Made by a program: the position numbers and the translations under genes
The notes under the pieces: generated by a model
The model's database searches: none
Seen by the model: only the letters and a program-made list of their open reading frames with translations
What the model was told of the DNA's origin: nothing
Assembly (NCBI GenBank): GCA_022432975.1
Contig: CM039512.1
Span: 31,347,574 to 31,411,573 of the forward strand
Source: Begonia masoniana
Lineage: Eukaryota; Streptophyta; Magnoliopsida; Cucurbitales; Begoniaceae
Direction: 5' to 3'
Length of the DNA: 64,000 nt
Shown: in pieces, positions 38,363 through 50,231 of the stretch
Position numbering within the stretch: the stretch's first letter is position 1
Layout: each line of letters begins with the position of its first letter

Positions 38363-38868
38363 CATGACTTGCCCTGTAGTACATTCATGACTTGCCCTGT
38401 AGTACATTCATGACTTGCCCTGTAGTACATTCATGACTTGCCCTGTAGTACATTCATGACTTGCCCTGTAGTACATTCATGACTTGCCCTGTAGTACATT
38501 CATGACTTGCCCTGTAGTACATTCATGACTTGCCCTGTAGTACATTCATGACTTGCCCTGTAGTACATTCATGACTTGCCCTGTAGTACATTCATGACTT
38601 GCCCTGTAGTACATTCATGACTTGCCCTGTAGTACATTCATGACTTGCCCTGTAGTACATTCATGACTTGCCCTGTAGTACATTCATGACTTGCCCTGTA
38701 GTACATTCATGACTTGCCCTGTAGTACATTCATGACTTGCCCTGTAGTACATTCATGACTTGCCCTGTAGTACATTCATGACTTGCCCTGTAGTACATTC
38801 ATGACTTGCCCTGTAGTACATTCATGACTTGCCCTGTAGTACATTCATGACTTGCCCTGTAGTACATC
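38363..38868. repeat. 23-bp tandem array, 22 copies
   Basis: The unit begins CATGACTTGCCCTGTAGTAC and adds ATT. Copies appear identical by eye. There are no spacers, so this is not a CRISPR-type array. It is separated from the larger array by about 250 bp of LTR sequence. Confidence 0.96.
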
Positions 38869-39116
38869 ATTCAAGCCATCGTATCATCAAGCCAAAACAC
38901 ACCCGTCGCCACGAGCACCACCCATCGACCACCTTTTCCTTGTCATCATGAGGAACTCTCACCTTCACACCTGTCACCTACATCATACAATAACTACATT
39001 AAGCCTAATCTTAGTAAGGAGCGTGCTAAACATGACATTTCATATATATGCATGACTTTTATAAAACATTTCGTTTCATTTCTTTAAACTGTTTTCCTTG
39101 CCCCGGAGTACTTCGT

Positions 39117-40917
39117 GTAGTACATTCATGACTTGCCCTGTAGTACATTCATGACTTGCCCTGTAGTACATTCATGACTTGCCCTGTAGTACATTCATGA
39201 CTTGCCCTGTAGTACATTCATGACTTGCCCTGTAGTACATTCATGACTTGCCCTGTAGTACATTCATGACTTGCCCTGTAGTACATTCATGACTTGCCCT
39301 GTAGTACATTCATGACTTGCCCTGTAGTACATTCATGACTTGCCCTGTAGTACATTCATGACTTGCCCTGTAGTACATTCATGACTTGCCCTGTAGTACA
39401 TTCATGACTTGCCCTGTAGTACATTCATGACTTGCCCTGTAGTACATTCATGACTTGCCCTGTAGTACATTCATGACTTGCCCTGTAGTACATTCATGAC
39501 TTGCCCTGTAGTACATTCATGACTTGCCCTGTAGTACATTCATGACTTGCCCTGTAGTACATTCATGACTTGCCCTGTAGTACATTCATGACTTGCCCTG
39601 TAGTACATTCATGACTTGCCCTGTAGTACATTCATGACTTGCCCTGTAGTACATTCATGACTTGCCCTGTAGTACATTCATGACTTGCCCTGTAGTACAT
39701 TCATGACTTGCCCTGTAGTACATTCATGACTTGCCCTGTAGTACATTCATGACTTGCCCTGTAGTACATTCATGACTTGCCCTGTAGTACATTCATGACT
39801 TGCCCTGTAGTACATTCATGACTTGCCCTGTAGTACATTCATGACTTGCCCTGTAGTACATTCATGACTTGCCCTGTAGTACATTCATGACTTGCCCTGT
39901 AGTACATTCATGACTTGCCCTGTAGTACATTCATGACTTGCCCTGTAGTACATTCATGACTTGCCCTGTAGTACATTCATGACTTGCCCTGTAGTACATT
40001 CATGACTTGCCCTGTAGTACATTCATGACTTGCCCTGTAGTACATTCATGACTTGCCCTGTAGTACATTCATGACTTGCCCTGTAGTACATTCATGACTT
40101 GCCCTGTAGTACATTCATGACTTGCCCTGTAGTACATTCATGACTTGCCCTGTAGTACATTCATGACTTGCCCTGTAGTACATTCATGACTTGCCCTGTA
40201 GTACATTCATGACTTGCCCTGTAGTACATTCATGACTTGCCCTGTAGTACATTCATGACTTGCCCTGTAGTACATTCATGACTTGCCCTGTAGTACATTC
40301 ATGACTTGCCCTGTAGTACATTCATGACTTGCCCTGTAGTACATTCATGACTTGCCCTGTAGTACATTCATGACTTGCCCTGTAGTACATTCATGACTTG
40401 CCCTGTAGTACATTCATGACTTGCCCTGTAGTACATTCATGACTTGCCCTGTAGTACATTCATGACTTGCCCTGTAGTACATTCATGACTTGCCCTGTAG
40501 TACATTCATGACTTGCCCTGTAGTACATTCATGACTTGCCCTGTAGTACATTCATGACTTGCCCTGTAGTACATTCATGACTTGCCCTGTAGTACATTCA
40601 TGACTTGCCCTGTAGTACATTCATGACTTGCCCTGTAGTACATTCATGACTTGCCCTGTAGTACATTCATGACTTGCCCTGTAGTACATTCATGACTTGC
40701 CCTGTAGTACATTCATGACTTGCCCTGTAGTACATTCATGACTTGCCCTGTAGTACATTCATGACTTGCCCTGTAGTACATTCATGACTTGCCCTGTAGT
40801 ACATTCATGACTTGCCCTGTAGTACATTCATGACTTGCCCTGTAGTACATTCATGACTTGCCCTGTAGTACATTCATGACTTGCCCTGTAGTACATTCAT
40901 GACTTGCCCTGTAGTAC

Positions 40918-40920
<3 letters not shown>
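39117..40920. repeat. 23-bp tandem array, 78 copies
   Basis: Same unit as the array at 38363, with exactly 78 units from 39127 to 40920. The flank CCTTGCCCCGGAGTACTTCG at about 39097-39116 looks like a diverged ancestral unit, pointing to origin by slippage or unequal exchange in the LTR. Confidence 0.96.
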
Positions 40921-40976
<56 letters not shown>

Positions 40977-40979
40977 CAT
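40921..40979. repeat. 7-bp CATCATT microsatellite
   Basis: About eight copies of CATCATT directly continue the 23-bp array. The unit is related to the ACATTCAT junction of that array. Confidence 0.93.
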
Positions 40980-41028
40980 TGTCGTTCTTTACTTTCAACA
41001 TTTTCATAAAACATGCTTGTAAATAGTT

Positions 41029-42173
41029 CGTAAGGAAAACCTATCACATGAGCACTAACATACACGTAAGGAAAACCTATCACATGAGCACTAACATACA
41101 CGTAAGGAAAACCTATCACATGAGCACTAACATACACGTAAGGAAAACCTATCACATGAGCACTAACATACACGTAAGGAAAACCTATCACATGAGCACT
41201 AACATACACGTAAGGAAAACCTATCACATGAGCACTAACATACACGTAAGGAAAACCTATCACATGAGCACTAACATACACGTAAGGAAAACCTATCACA
41301 TGAGCACTAACATACACGTAAGGAAAACCTATCACATGAGCACTAACATACACGTAAGGAAAACCTATCACATGAGCACTAACATACACGTAAGGAAAAC
41401 CTATCACATGAGCACTAACATACACGTAAGGAAAACCTATCACATGAGCACTAACATACACGTAAGGAAAACCTATCACATGAGCACTAACATACACGTA
41501 AGGAAAACCTATCACATGAGCACTAACATACACGTAAGGAAAACCTATCACATGAGCACTAACATACACGTAAGGAAAACCTATCACATGAGCACTAACA
41601 TACACGTAAGGAAAACCTATCACATGAGCACTAACATACACGTAAGGAAAACCTATCACATGAGCACTAACATACACGTAAGGAAAACCTATCACATGAG
41701 CACTAACATACACGTAAGGAAAACCTATCACATGAGCACTAACATACACGTAAGGAAAACCTATCACATGAGCACTAACATACACGTAAGGAAAACCTAT
41801 CACATGAGCACTAACATACACGTAAGGAAAACCTATCACATGAGCACTAACATACACGTAAGGAAAACCTATCACATGAGCACTAACATACACGTAAGGA
41901 AAACCTATCACATGAGCACTAACATACACGTAAGGAAAACCTATCACATGAGCACTAACATACACGTAAGGAAAACCTATCACATGAGCACTAACATACA
42001 CGTAAGGAAAACCTATCACATGAGCACTAACATACACGTAAGGAAAACCTATCACATGAGCACTAACATACACGTAAGGAAAACCTATCACATGAGCACT
42101 AACATACACGTAAGGACATACACGTAAGGAAACCTATCACATGAGCACTAACATACACGTAAGGAAAACCTAT
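41029..42173. repeat. 36-bp tandem array, ~31 copies
   Basis: The unit includes CACATGAGCACTAACATACA and GTAAGGAAAACCTAT. Copies are essentially identical except for a shortened one near 42112-42130 and a variant last copy. The period is a multiple of three, so both strands stay open for over 350 codons with a 12-residue period; I reject these as genes. Confidence 0.96.
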
Positions 42174-43264
42174 CACATACGCACTACAACATAACTAAGG
42201 CACTGCACTACTTAACTATCACTCTTTCCTTAACTACCCGTCTTCCACCAATCTCTACAATCACTCTCATCGAAACAATCAACATTATCAACATTGTACG
42301 ACGTAGGGCCTTAGTGGCCGGAAAGCCTAACGCTCACTTACCTGGCGTCCGTAGCAAGCCGTGCACCGTCCAAAAGTTGTCTCCACCTAAGGCATTTCAT
42401 AAACAAAAGACATTAAAATCAATCCTAATTAAACTAATTTCAAACTTAAACTAATCTCCTAATTAAGGAAATTCTTTCCTAAAATTTCCATTTTCTCATT
42501 CGGGCATAACTAACTCTCATTTTTGTGAAAACATCTTAAACTACTATTTCTAGCCTAATCCAATTAAAACCTAATCAAACGGCCACTAATTTGAGTTCGG
42601 TAAAAACCGACCTAAAACTTCGAACGCGCGTAACTTTCGCGTCGGTTATCGGAATCGAACGATTCCAGCGGCCACGTACTCCTCTAATAACCTATTTTAA
42701 TTTGCCAAGAGGAATTTCAAAACAATTGACCGGAACTAGGTCAAAAATCACAAAACCCGAAACTGCCCTTTACCCGGAAAATCCCCCTTTTTGATTTTTC
42801 ATCAAATTTCATCAATTTCTTCACCAATCTATCCTACTAACATCCAATTAACATAAACTAACCTAAAATCGAAGTTACATTAAGCAAAACCCTAAGCCCT
42901 AATTTCGGGTCCCCTGTTTTCAGCAAAATCCGAGCACCTTGCTGCTCGGCGACCTACGCCGGCATTAAGCTCGGCCACATGACGCTGAAATCAACCAAAA
43001 ACGGCCGGTGATTGGAGCTCAATCGAGCTCACCACGTACAGCCACAAAAACCGAGCAAGAACAGGGGAGAAAAACCGAGCTTACCGTCGGTTCGTGCGCG
43101 AAAACGGTCGGAGCCTGCAAGTCGCCGTCGTCTGGCCGGAAAGGAGGAGTCGGAAACTGCCGGCGTGCGTCGATCGTCGCCGTTCTCCTTCGTCGCCTCT
43201 CTCTGCTCGGCGTCGGGCTCGAACAAACAACAGAAGTCGTTTCTGTTGTTTGTTTTGTTTTTAT

Positions 43265-43312
<48 letters not shown>

Positions 43313-43655
43313 TATAATAAACTACAACTATTTCTTTAATTAGTCTATCGATTCGGTCTTTTTGCAATTTCCTTATTTCTCCAAATATTCCAATTTAATC
43401 TTAGAGTTCTAACAAAACTCACCGTTCCCAAAACGGACTTATTTTGCTATTTTTACGAATTAATATATTAAAAGGCTAAAACGGGAACCTTAGCATTACT
43501 CTTCTCGATTTGGGTTTCTAAAATTTCACTTATTCTTCTACAAATTCCCGTAAATTTCTAAGGTCCTAATAAAACTATCCGCTCGCAAAACGGACCTAAT
43601 TTACTTATTTACCAAAATAGCCTTGGAGCAGAAACCCGAAAACTCGGGTGTTACA
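42174..43655 (-). repeat. Array-free part of solo LTR D
   Basis: LTR sequence with GC-richer blocks (42930-43220) and an (ATA)n microsatellite at 43262-43318. Several overlapping short frames at 43008-43367 fall on the microsatellite and GC-rich DNA and are not supported as genes. Confidence 0.7.
43262..43318. repeat. (AAT)n microsatellite
   Basis: About 17-18 AAT/ATA units in LTR D. Confidence 0.95.
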
Positions 43656-45139
43656 GAAGCAGTGCAAACCGACAAAAACAGGGGCAGAATGGGCAATCGC
43701 CCCCTAAAATGAAGGGACAATCGCTGGTTTTGCCAGCGATCGCCTCACCAGGCGATCACGGATTGCGGCGCGACTAAAGAGGGGCGATCGATCGCCCAAA
43801 ACAGGCGATCGATTGCCAAGTCCTATGGAATTTTTTTCCAGAGGACGCCTCCTTCTTTTCCTTTTCTTTTCTCTTCTTTCCTTCTACTTCTTTCCTTCTC
43901 TTCCTGCATAACCCTACAATTATAAACACAACTTAACTAATTCCTTAACATAATTTCAATGTACACCGCAACCATACATTTCAACATCAAACCACTCGAT
44001 ACTCATACATCTCTATACTCTCGCTCAAAACCGACTCGAGACGCATTTAACACGAAATACGTTTTCACGAAAACGAACTGCATGGATGTATTTAAAAACC
44101 GAACATATCCCTATAAAATAGGTTACCAAGTAGTTACAAAATACATTTCCAAAACGTTTAAAAAAACTCAAAACATAAACCTATCCACTATTGAGAACCA
44201 AACATCCTACAATGTTTCTAACTATACAATAATCCACAATCGACCCAAAAATCCTCAAAATACCTAACCGTTACCCCCACGAGTCAAAATACGTGTCGAC
44301 TACCCATGCACACCATCGCAGCCGTTCTTCTTCAACCATCCTGTACATTGGGTGGAGGAACGTCGTCCTCACTTGCTTCGATAACACCTACACTATACAG
44401 ACACACTATGAGCTAAAGGCTCAGCAAATCTCGTAAATGCAATGCATGCTATGTGTATGAGTTTCAGAAATCATGCAACATTTTCTTTTCATTACGTCGC
44501 AGACAGAATGTCACCGAGGTCTCAGCCTATTAGATTGAGAGGACACATCTTGCGGTCGGACTGCTCTCTTCACCTAACGGGGGGGGGGGGGGGGGGTACA
44601 CGCTCACATCTGTAAACAGCCGCGCCTGAGCCCCACCTCGCGTAACCAGATAATAGATTACATAATTTCATTTCGTTCATTAGTTTCATTTTCTTAAACA
44701 CGTGCAGAAATCCGTTTTCATACTATTTTGAAATACGTGATACATGAACAGTTATAGACATAAAGTAAACAAACATATTAAGTACCATCAAGACAATAAA
44801 TGCAATTAAAAGCATGTCCTATAAAAGAACTAATCCTAATTACCCAACCTAAGCATTTAAACAAAAGATTCTCCAAAGATCCTCGACGCAACATCGACGT
44901 ACGGTGTAGGCCTCTCAGCCAAGTAAGTCACGAGAACTTTGTGATGACCCGAATGTGCACGTATGGTACGATGGCTGCACGAACCGGAACCCGGATGGCG
45001 GTGCGTCCGCGCAGGCGAACCGGAAGGTGACAGGTCGTAAAGAGGGGGTTGTCACAATCCCACATCGCTTGGGGAAGTATGTGGAAATGAAACATATGTA
45101 AAGAGACCCTTCCAACATAGCAAGACGCGTTTTGGAGCA

Positions 45140-45232
45140 CAATTGGCAACGGATCCCATAAGAACTCCGAAGTTAAAAGTGCTTCGGCGAGAGCAATTTC
45201 AGGTTGGGTGACCTTCCGGGAAGTTCTCGCCA
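45140..45232 (+). other. 5S rRNA-derived block in TRIM E 5' LTR
   Basis: GGATCCCATAAGAACTCCGA, AGTTAAAAGTGCTTCGGCGA and GGTTGGGTGACCTTCCGGGA line up with the 3' two-thirds of plant 5S rRNA, including positions of the internal RNA polymerase III promoter (A box, intermediate element, C box). Substitutions and a diverged 5' third show it is not a functional 5S gene. A second copy is at 45588-45680. Confidence 0.85.
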
Positions 45233-45317
45233 AACAAAGCCGTGAGGGGAGGATATTGGGCTGCGGCCCAATCCCCAGAGCGGACAATATCTTGCTGGGA
45301 AAATGGGTCGTTACAAA

Positions 45318-45329
45318 TGGTATCAGAGC
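45318..45329 (+). other. TRIM E primer-binding site (tRNA-iMet)
   Basis: TGGTATCAGAGC two bases after the 5' LTR, a perfect match to the primer site of element C. Confidence 0.92.
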
Positions 45330-45587
45330 CTGTACCCAACCGGAAATGTGGCCAACGAGGACGTTGGGCCCCCCGAGGGGGGGTGATTGTGATGACCCGA
45401 ATGTGCACGTATGGTACGATGGCTGCACGAACCGGAACCCGGATGGCGGTGCGTCCGCGCGGGCGAACCGGAAGGTGACAGATCGTAAAGAGGGGGTTGT
45501 CACAATCCCACATCGTTTGGGGAAGTATGTGGAAATGAAACATATGTAAAGAGACCCTTCCAACATAGCAAGACGCGTTTTGGAGCA

Positions 45588-45680
45588 CAATTGGCAACGG
45601 ATTCCATAAGAACTCCGAAGTTAAAAGTGCTTCGGCGAGAGCAATTTCAGGTTGGGTGACCTTCCGGGAAGTTCTCGCCA
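45588..45680 (+). other. 5S rRNA-derived block in TRIM E 3' LTR
   Basis: Same as the block in the 5' LTR, with GGATTCCAT in place of GGATCCCAT. Confidence 0.85.
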
Positions 45681-46741
45681 AACAAAGCCGTGAGGGGAGG
45701 ATATTGGGCTGCGGCCCAATCCCCAGAGTGGACAATATCTTGCTGGGAAAATGGGTCGTTACAAACTTACCTTGTGCGCGCTAAACTTCGAGATCCGTCC
45801 ACGAGCGTCGTTTGTCTGAGGCAAAACATAACAATTAACATTAACACGAGATTCAACCGTTAAATGCTCAAACTTAACGAAACCTTAACTAAGTAAATTC
45901 TCCTAAAATTTTAACTTAGCTCAATTAGGCATTTTACCGAGCAACTAACGATCGATACCTCAAAATTACCATTAACGAGTTTTCCCCCAAAACTCGAAAA
46001 TTTGTCAAATCTCTAACATTCGTCCTAAATCGATTAACTTTATCCAATAACGCTCAATACGTTCATCATATTCACAACTACGACAAACCTATCGATTACA
46101 AACCCTAAATCTCGTTTTTCACAAAACCCTAAACGAAACCCTAATCGTTAAACGCTCCAAAAACTACGAATAATCTTTCTAAAACCATCAAATCTTACCT
46201 AGAATCGAGTTTGGGGAAGGAAACGTGAAGAACGGAGGACGAATCGTTGACGGAGAGGAGAACGCCGTTGAGAGGAGAGGGAAATCGCACGGGGAAGAAG
46301 GAGATCGTGAAATGAGGGAGAAGAGAAAAAGAGTTAAGGTTTTTAATTAAAATTTGGCTTGGTAAATTACCATAACGCCTTTCTACTGTTTTTACATTAG
46401 TTTCATCCTTTGTTTCGTTAATTAGTTAACGATTCGATTTCTCCAAATTTCCTTACTTCGCCAATAACCTCAACTTATCACCAGGATTCCATTAAAACTG
46501 TCCGTTTGCAATTCGGACTCCGTTTACTATTTTTACCAAAGTATCCTTTATATTACGATAAACGTAATTCTCGTTAAATTAGCGTTAAACTCCTAAAATT
46601 CTCGAAATTTTCTTAAAATCCTTATAAATCATTAGGATCATAATAACGCTTTCTTTTCGCAAAAATGGACTTGATTTGACAAAATTACAAAAATACCATT
46701 ATATTATTTATTTACAAAATCCCGTAAATCCGGGTGTTACA

Positions 46742-46760
46742 TTTTATCCACCTTATTTAA
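46742..46760 (-). other. Element C polypurine tract
   Basis: Minus-strand AAATAAGGTGGATAAAA abuts the LTR start TGTAACACCCGG. It matches the tracts of A and B in position, but is more interrupted. Confidence 0.65.
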
Positions 46761-46781
46761 AATTTTGTCCTCAAAATTTAA

Positions 46782-48150
46782 TCACACAAACAACTCGGGA
46801 TACTTAGCCATCATATCTTGCTATCGCTCCTAAGTCGCTTCTTCAACCTCGTGGTTCCGCCATTGGACTTTAACTAGCGAAATCTCTTTGTTACGCAATA
46901 CTTTGATGAAAGTCTCTAAAATACGCACCGGCTTCTCCACATAAGTCAATGTAGGTTGTACCTTGATGTCTCTCGCCTCCACAATATGCGATGGATCGCG
47001 CAAACACTTTCGAAGCATAGACACATGAAACACGTCGTGGATGCCTTCCATTGAAGCCAGAAGCTGTAGTCGATAAGCCATCTTCCCGATCTTCTTCAAA
47101 ATAGGGAAGGGCCCCACATACCGAGGGTTCAGCTTGCCCTTCCTTCCGAATCTCATAACACCTTTAAACGGAGAAACTTTCAAGTAAACCTCATCACCTT
47201 CTTCAAATTCTAGTTCCCTCCGTCTCGTGTCAGCATAGCTCTTCTGTCGACTCTAAGCTATCTCGATACGCTGTCTAATAATGGCAATCTTCTCTGCCGT
47301 TTACTGTAGGATCTCGGGACCAACAATACTGGCTTCACCAACCTCGTCCCAATATAGCGGAGATCTACACTTTCGACCATATAGAGCTTCGTATGGAGCC
47401 ATACCAATGGTAGCCTAAAAGCTGTTGTTGTAAGAGAACTCGATCAGTGGCAAATACCTGCTCCACGATCCCTGAAATTCCAACACACAAGCTCTGAGCA
47501 TATGCTCCAGAATCTGATTTGTTCTCTCTGTCTGACCATCAGTCTGAGGATAAAATGCCGTGCTGAAATTCAGTTGAGTCCCCATAGCCTTGTGCAAACT
47601 CTTCCAGAACTTCGATGTAAACCTCGGATCTCAATCTGAGACAATAGAAACTGGCACTCCATGCAGTCTCACAACCTCCTGTACATAAAGCTCGGCGAGC
47701 TGGTCCATCGAAGATGTCATTTTCACAGATAAGAAGTGAGCCAACTTTGTCAATCGGTCCACGATCACCCAGATGCCATCGTGAACCTTCGTCGTCCTCG
47801 GGAGCCCCACAATAAAATCCATGGAGATTTGCTCCCATTTCCACTCCGGAATAGGCAGTGGCTGTAGTGTTCCAGCTGTCCTCTGGTGTTCTGCTTTCAC
47901 CTGTTGACAAACTAAACTGGTTTCGACATATTTGGCGACCTCTCTCTTCATGTTTGGCCGCCAGAAGTGTTGCTTTAAGTCCCGGAACATCTTGGTACTT
48001 CCCAGGTGTACAGAATAAGCTGAAGAATGCACCTCAGCCAATATCTCCTTCTTTAGCTCCTCATCGTTAGACACGTACCACCTATGCCTGAATTTTAGAA
48101 TACCATCCTCTGATAAATGGAAATCCGATGAATCCTCTGATGTCAAGCCC
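46782..48150 (-). pseudogene. Element C integrase and chromodomain
   Basis: Minus strand, ending at TGA 46782-46784. The zinc region, core ([14 protein letters not shown] followed by a stop in place of R in [16 protein letters not shown]) and chromodomain ([14 protein letters not shown]) are all present. At least seven stops interrupt it, mostly where element B has CAG, CGA or TGG. The protein ends at the same position as in B. Confidence 0.9.
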
Positions 48151-48731
48151 AACCGAAACTCCTCGCACTCCATATCTTTCTGCTGAGCCTCACGTATTTT
48201 ATCCAGAATATTTTGCCTGAAAGAAATGTTGGTGAGCATATTAGACAACTCTGCCACTATCTCCACATCGAACCTCTCAATATCAGATCGCAATGTAACC
48301 GACATCGCTGCAAGTGAAGGCTGACTCGCATAAGGCATTCGGCTTAAAGCATCAGCGACTTTGTTCGCCTTTCCTGGATGGTACTTGATATCGAAATCGT
48401 AGTCTTTTACGAACTCTAGCCACCTTCTTTGTCTCATATTAAGTTCCTTCTGTGTAAATAAGTACTTCAAGCTTTTGTGGTCAGAAAATATCTCGCACTG
48501 CTGCCCATATAAATAATGTCTCCAAATCTTCAATGCGAAGACCACGACTGCTAACTCCAGATCATGCGTAGGATAATTCTGCTCATACGGCTTCAGCTGC
48601 CTAGAAGCATAAGCAATCACCATACCCTTCTGCATAAGCACGCATCTGAGCCCAACTTCGGACGCATCGCAATATATACTGAATTTATCACCTTCAACAG
48701 GCAATGACAACACTGGAGCTGTAGTCAATCT
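48150..48731 (-). pseudogene. Element C RNase H
   Basis: Open from 48728. It shows [49 protein letters not shown] and [11 protein letters not shown]. The core acidic residues look present. The frame runs on into integrase to 47631, the longest open pol stretch of this element. Confidence 0.9.
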
Positions 48732-49640
48732 CTACTTCAACTCCATAAAACTGCTATCACAAGCAGCTGACCATATAAACTTCTCATTCTTCCGAGTCAA
48801 GCGTGAGAGGGGAACTGCAATCTTTGAAAATCCCTCTATGAACTTCCGATAATAGCCAGCCAATCCGAGAAATCCACGTACTTCACGCACGTTTTTAGGC
48901 TGCGGCCAATCTCTGACCACCTGAATCTTGCTCGGATCTACAGAAACTCCTTCCTGCGATATGATATGGCCCAGAAAACTGACCCCATCCAGCCAAAACT
49001 CGCATTTAGAGAACTTCGAATAAAGCTGGTGTCGTTTCAAAATCCCTAGAACAATCCTCAATTGCTCTTCATGCTCCTCTTTCGTCTTAGAATAAATCAA
49101 TATATCGTTGATAAAAACTACAACGAACTTGTCTAGATACTCCTTGAAGACTCAGTTCATCAAATCCATAAATGCTGCAGGGGCATTAGTAAGTCCAAAA
49201 GACATAACTAGGAACTCATAATGCCCGTACCTCGTTCGGAATGCCGTTTTCTGAATATTCTCCTTCCGGACCTTCAACTGATAGTAACCCGAGCGTAGGT
49301 CAATCCTGGAAAATACTCGGGCACCCTGTAGTTGATCAAACAAATCATCGATCCGTGGCAGTGGATACTTATTCTTCACTGTAAGCTTATTCAGCTCTCT
49401 GTAATCCACACACATCCTGAAGGTCTCGTCTTTCTTCTTGACGAATAGAATGGGCACACCCCAGGGTGAAACACAGGGTCGGATGAACCCCTTGTCTAGC
49501 AACTCCTCCAACTGAGATTTCAACTCCTTCAACTCAGCAGGCGCCAATCTATACGCATTCTTTGACACTGGTGCCGAACTAGGATAAACATCAATCACAA
49601 ATTCAATCTCCCGATCTGGTTGTAAACCGAGGAGATCATC
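48732..49640 (-). pseudogene. Element C reverse transcriptase, altered catalytic box
   Basis: Minus strand. Motifs: [48 protein letters not shown] (then a stop), and F-I-N-D-I-L-I-Y-S where Y-V-D-D is expected. Asp-to-Asn in the catalytic pair would inactivate RT even without the stops. The connection domain ([30 protein letters not shown]) is preserved. Confidence 0.9.
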
Positions 49641-50231
49641 AAGGAAGATCTCAGAGAATTCTCTGACTATAGGAATGTCACTCGGCTTTACTTCGCTGAG
49701 CAACTGAGTATCAAGTACTGTGGCCAAATAAATAGAGCACTCACCTTTAAACTGCTTGTTGACCTTCATGGAATAAGAGATAGGCGATCCACTCAATCGG
49801 TTCATCACCTGATAAGAAAACTCGACTTTACCGGGGGGTCGAAAGGTCACAATCCCGGATCGACAATCGATGGTGGCGAAATGCTGTGATAGCCAGTCCA
49901 TCCCTAAGATAAGATTGTAGATCTCTATACTTATAACAATCAGGCGAGCATAAAGGGTAGCATCCCCCACTGAGACGACATTGCCCTGGAGAATACGATC
50001 CGACTGCATATGCTCTCCCGAAGGCAGCATCACTCTATACTCGACCTCTGCTAACTCAGACGCTAACCCCAATCTAGCCATGCAAGCAGTTGAAATAAAG
50101 GAATGCGTAGCTCTAGTATCTATCAACGAAAATACAACTACGCCCATAATCAATATAGTACCTGCTATCACGGTAGGCTGAGTCTCATCATCAATATCGC
50201 CAGGCTCAATGAATGCAAAGATCCTCAGCAT
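49640..50231 (-). pseudogene. Element C protease
   Basis: Open frame starting at 50231 and continuing into RT. The active site reads [12 protein letters not shown] (D-T-R instead of D-T-G). [19 protein letters not shown] follows. Element B has D-T-E at the same residue, so the Gly was lost independently in both copies. Confidence 0.88.

Larger units (their letters stand above)
37983..43655 (-). mobile_element. Solo LTR D with massive internal tandem arrays, TSD GAAGC
   Basis: Runs from TGTGACGACCCC to GGGTGTTACA with GAAGC on both sides (37978-37982 and 43656-43660). No primer site, polypurine tract or coding domain lies inside, so it is a solo LTR. On the minus strand its first ~300 bases resemble the start of LTR C (TGTAACACCCG, then A-G-G-T-C-C-G-T-T-T-T-G-C-like blocks), so I orient it minus. 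Four arrays inside (23-bp, 7-bp and 36-bp units) total about 3.5 kb. Without them it is about 2.2 kb, the usual LTR size here. Confidence 0.88.
44940..45763 (+). mobile_element. TRIM E: Cassandra-like, carries 5S rRNA sequence, TSD AACTT
   Basis: Complete miniature retrotransposon of 824 bp. It has a 376-bp LTR (44940-45315), a tRNA-iMet primer site (45318-45329), a 72-bp internal region, a polypurine-like GAGGGGGGGTGA, and a second 376-bp LTR (45388-45763). AACTT lies on both sides (44935-44939 and 45764-45768). The LTRs differ at about five sites, all transitions by eye (~1.3%). It encodes no protein and needs enzymes from other elements. Each LTR contains a block closely like plant 5S rRNA (GGATCCCATAAGAACTCCGA and GTTGGGTGACC), the diagnostic feature of Cassandra elements. 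Confidence 0.95.
37765..46741 (-). repeat. Element C left (3') LTR with two nested insertions
   Basis: Starts TGTAGCGACCC at 37765 and ends GGGTGTTACA at 46741. Solo LTR D (37983-43655) and TRIM E (44940-45763) interrupt it. Subtracting both with their TSDs gives about 2,470 bases, matching the right copy (2,480). A run of 18 G at 44579-44596 replaces a GGAGGTGGGGG segment of the right LTR. Confidence 0.92.

Noticed and set aside
38363..40920. CRISPR-like array
   Set aside because: Units are contiguous, with no unique spacers, and the context is a plant LTR.
40976..42127. Open frames of 377 and 359 codons with 12-residue repeats
   Set aside because: The 36-bp array is a multiple of three without a stop on either strand; there is no promoter or non-repeat coding part.
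43008..43367. Overlapping frames ending in poly-Ile, poly-Tyr or poly-Asn
   Set aside because: The ends are an (AAT)n microsatellite, and the start is GC-rich LTR.
45140..45680. Genuine 5S rRNA genes
   Set aside because: Only part of 5S is matched, with substitutions, and both copies lie in TRIM LTRs.
44928..45735. 220- and 178-codon frames on the minus strand
   Set aside because: They overlap the TRIM LTRs and are antisense to the 5S block; the repeated peptide reflects the two LTRs.
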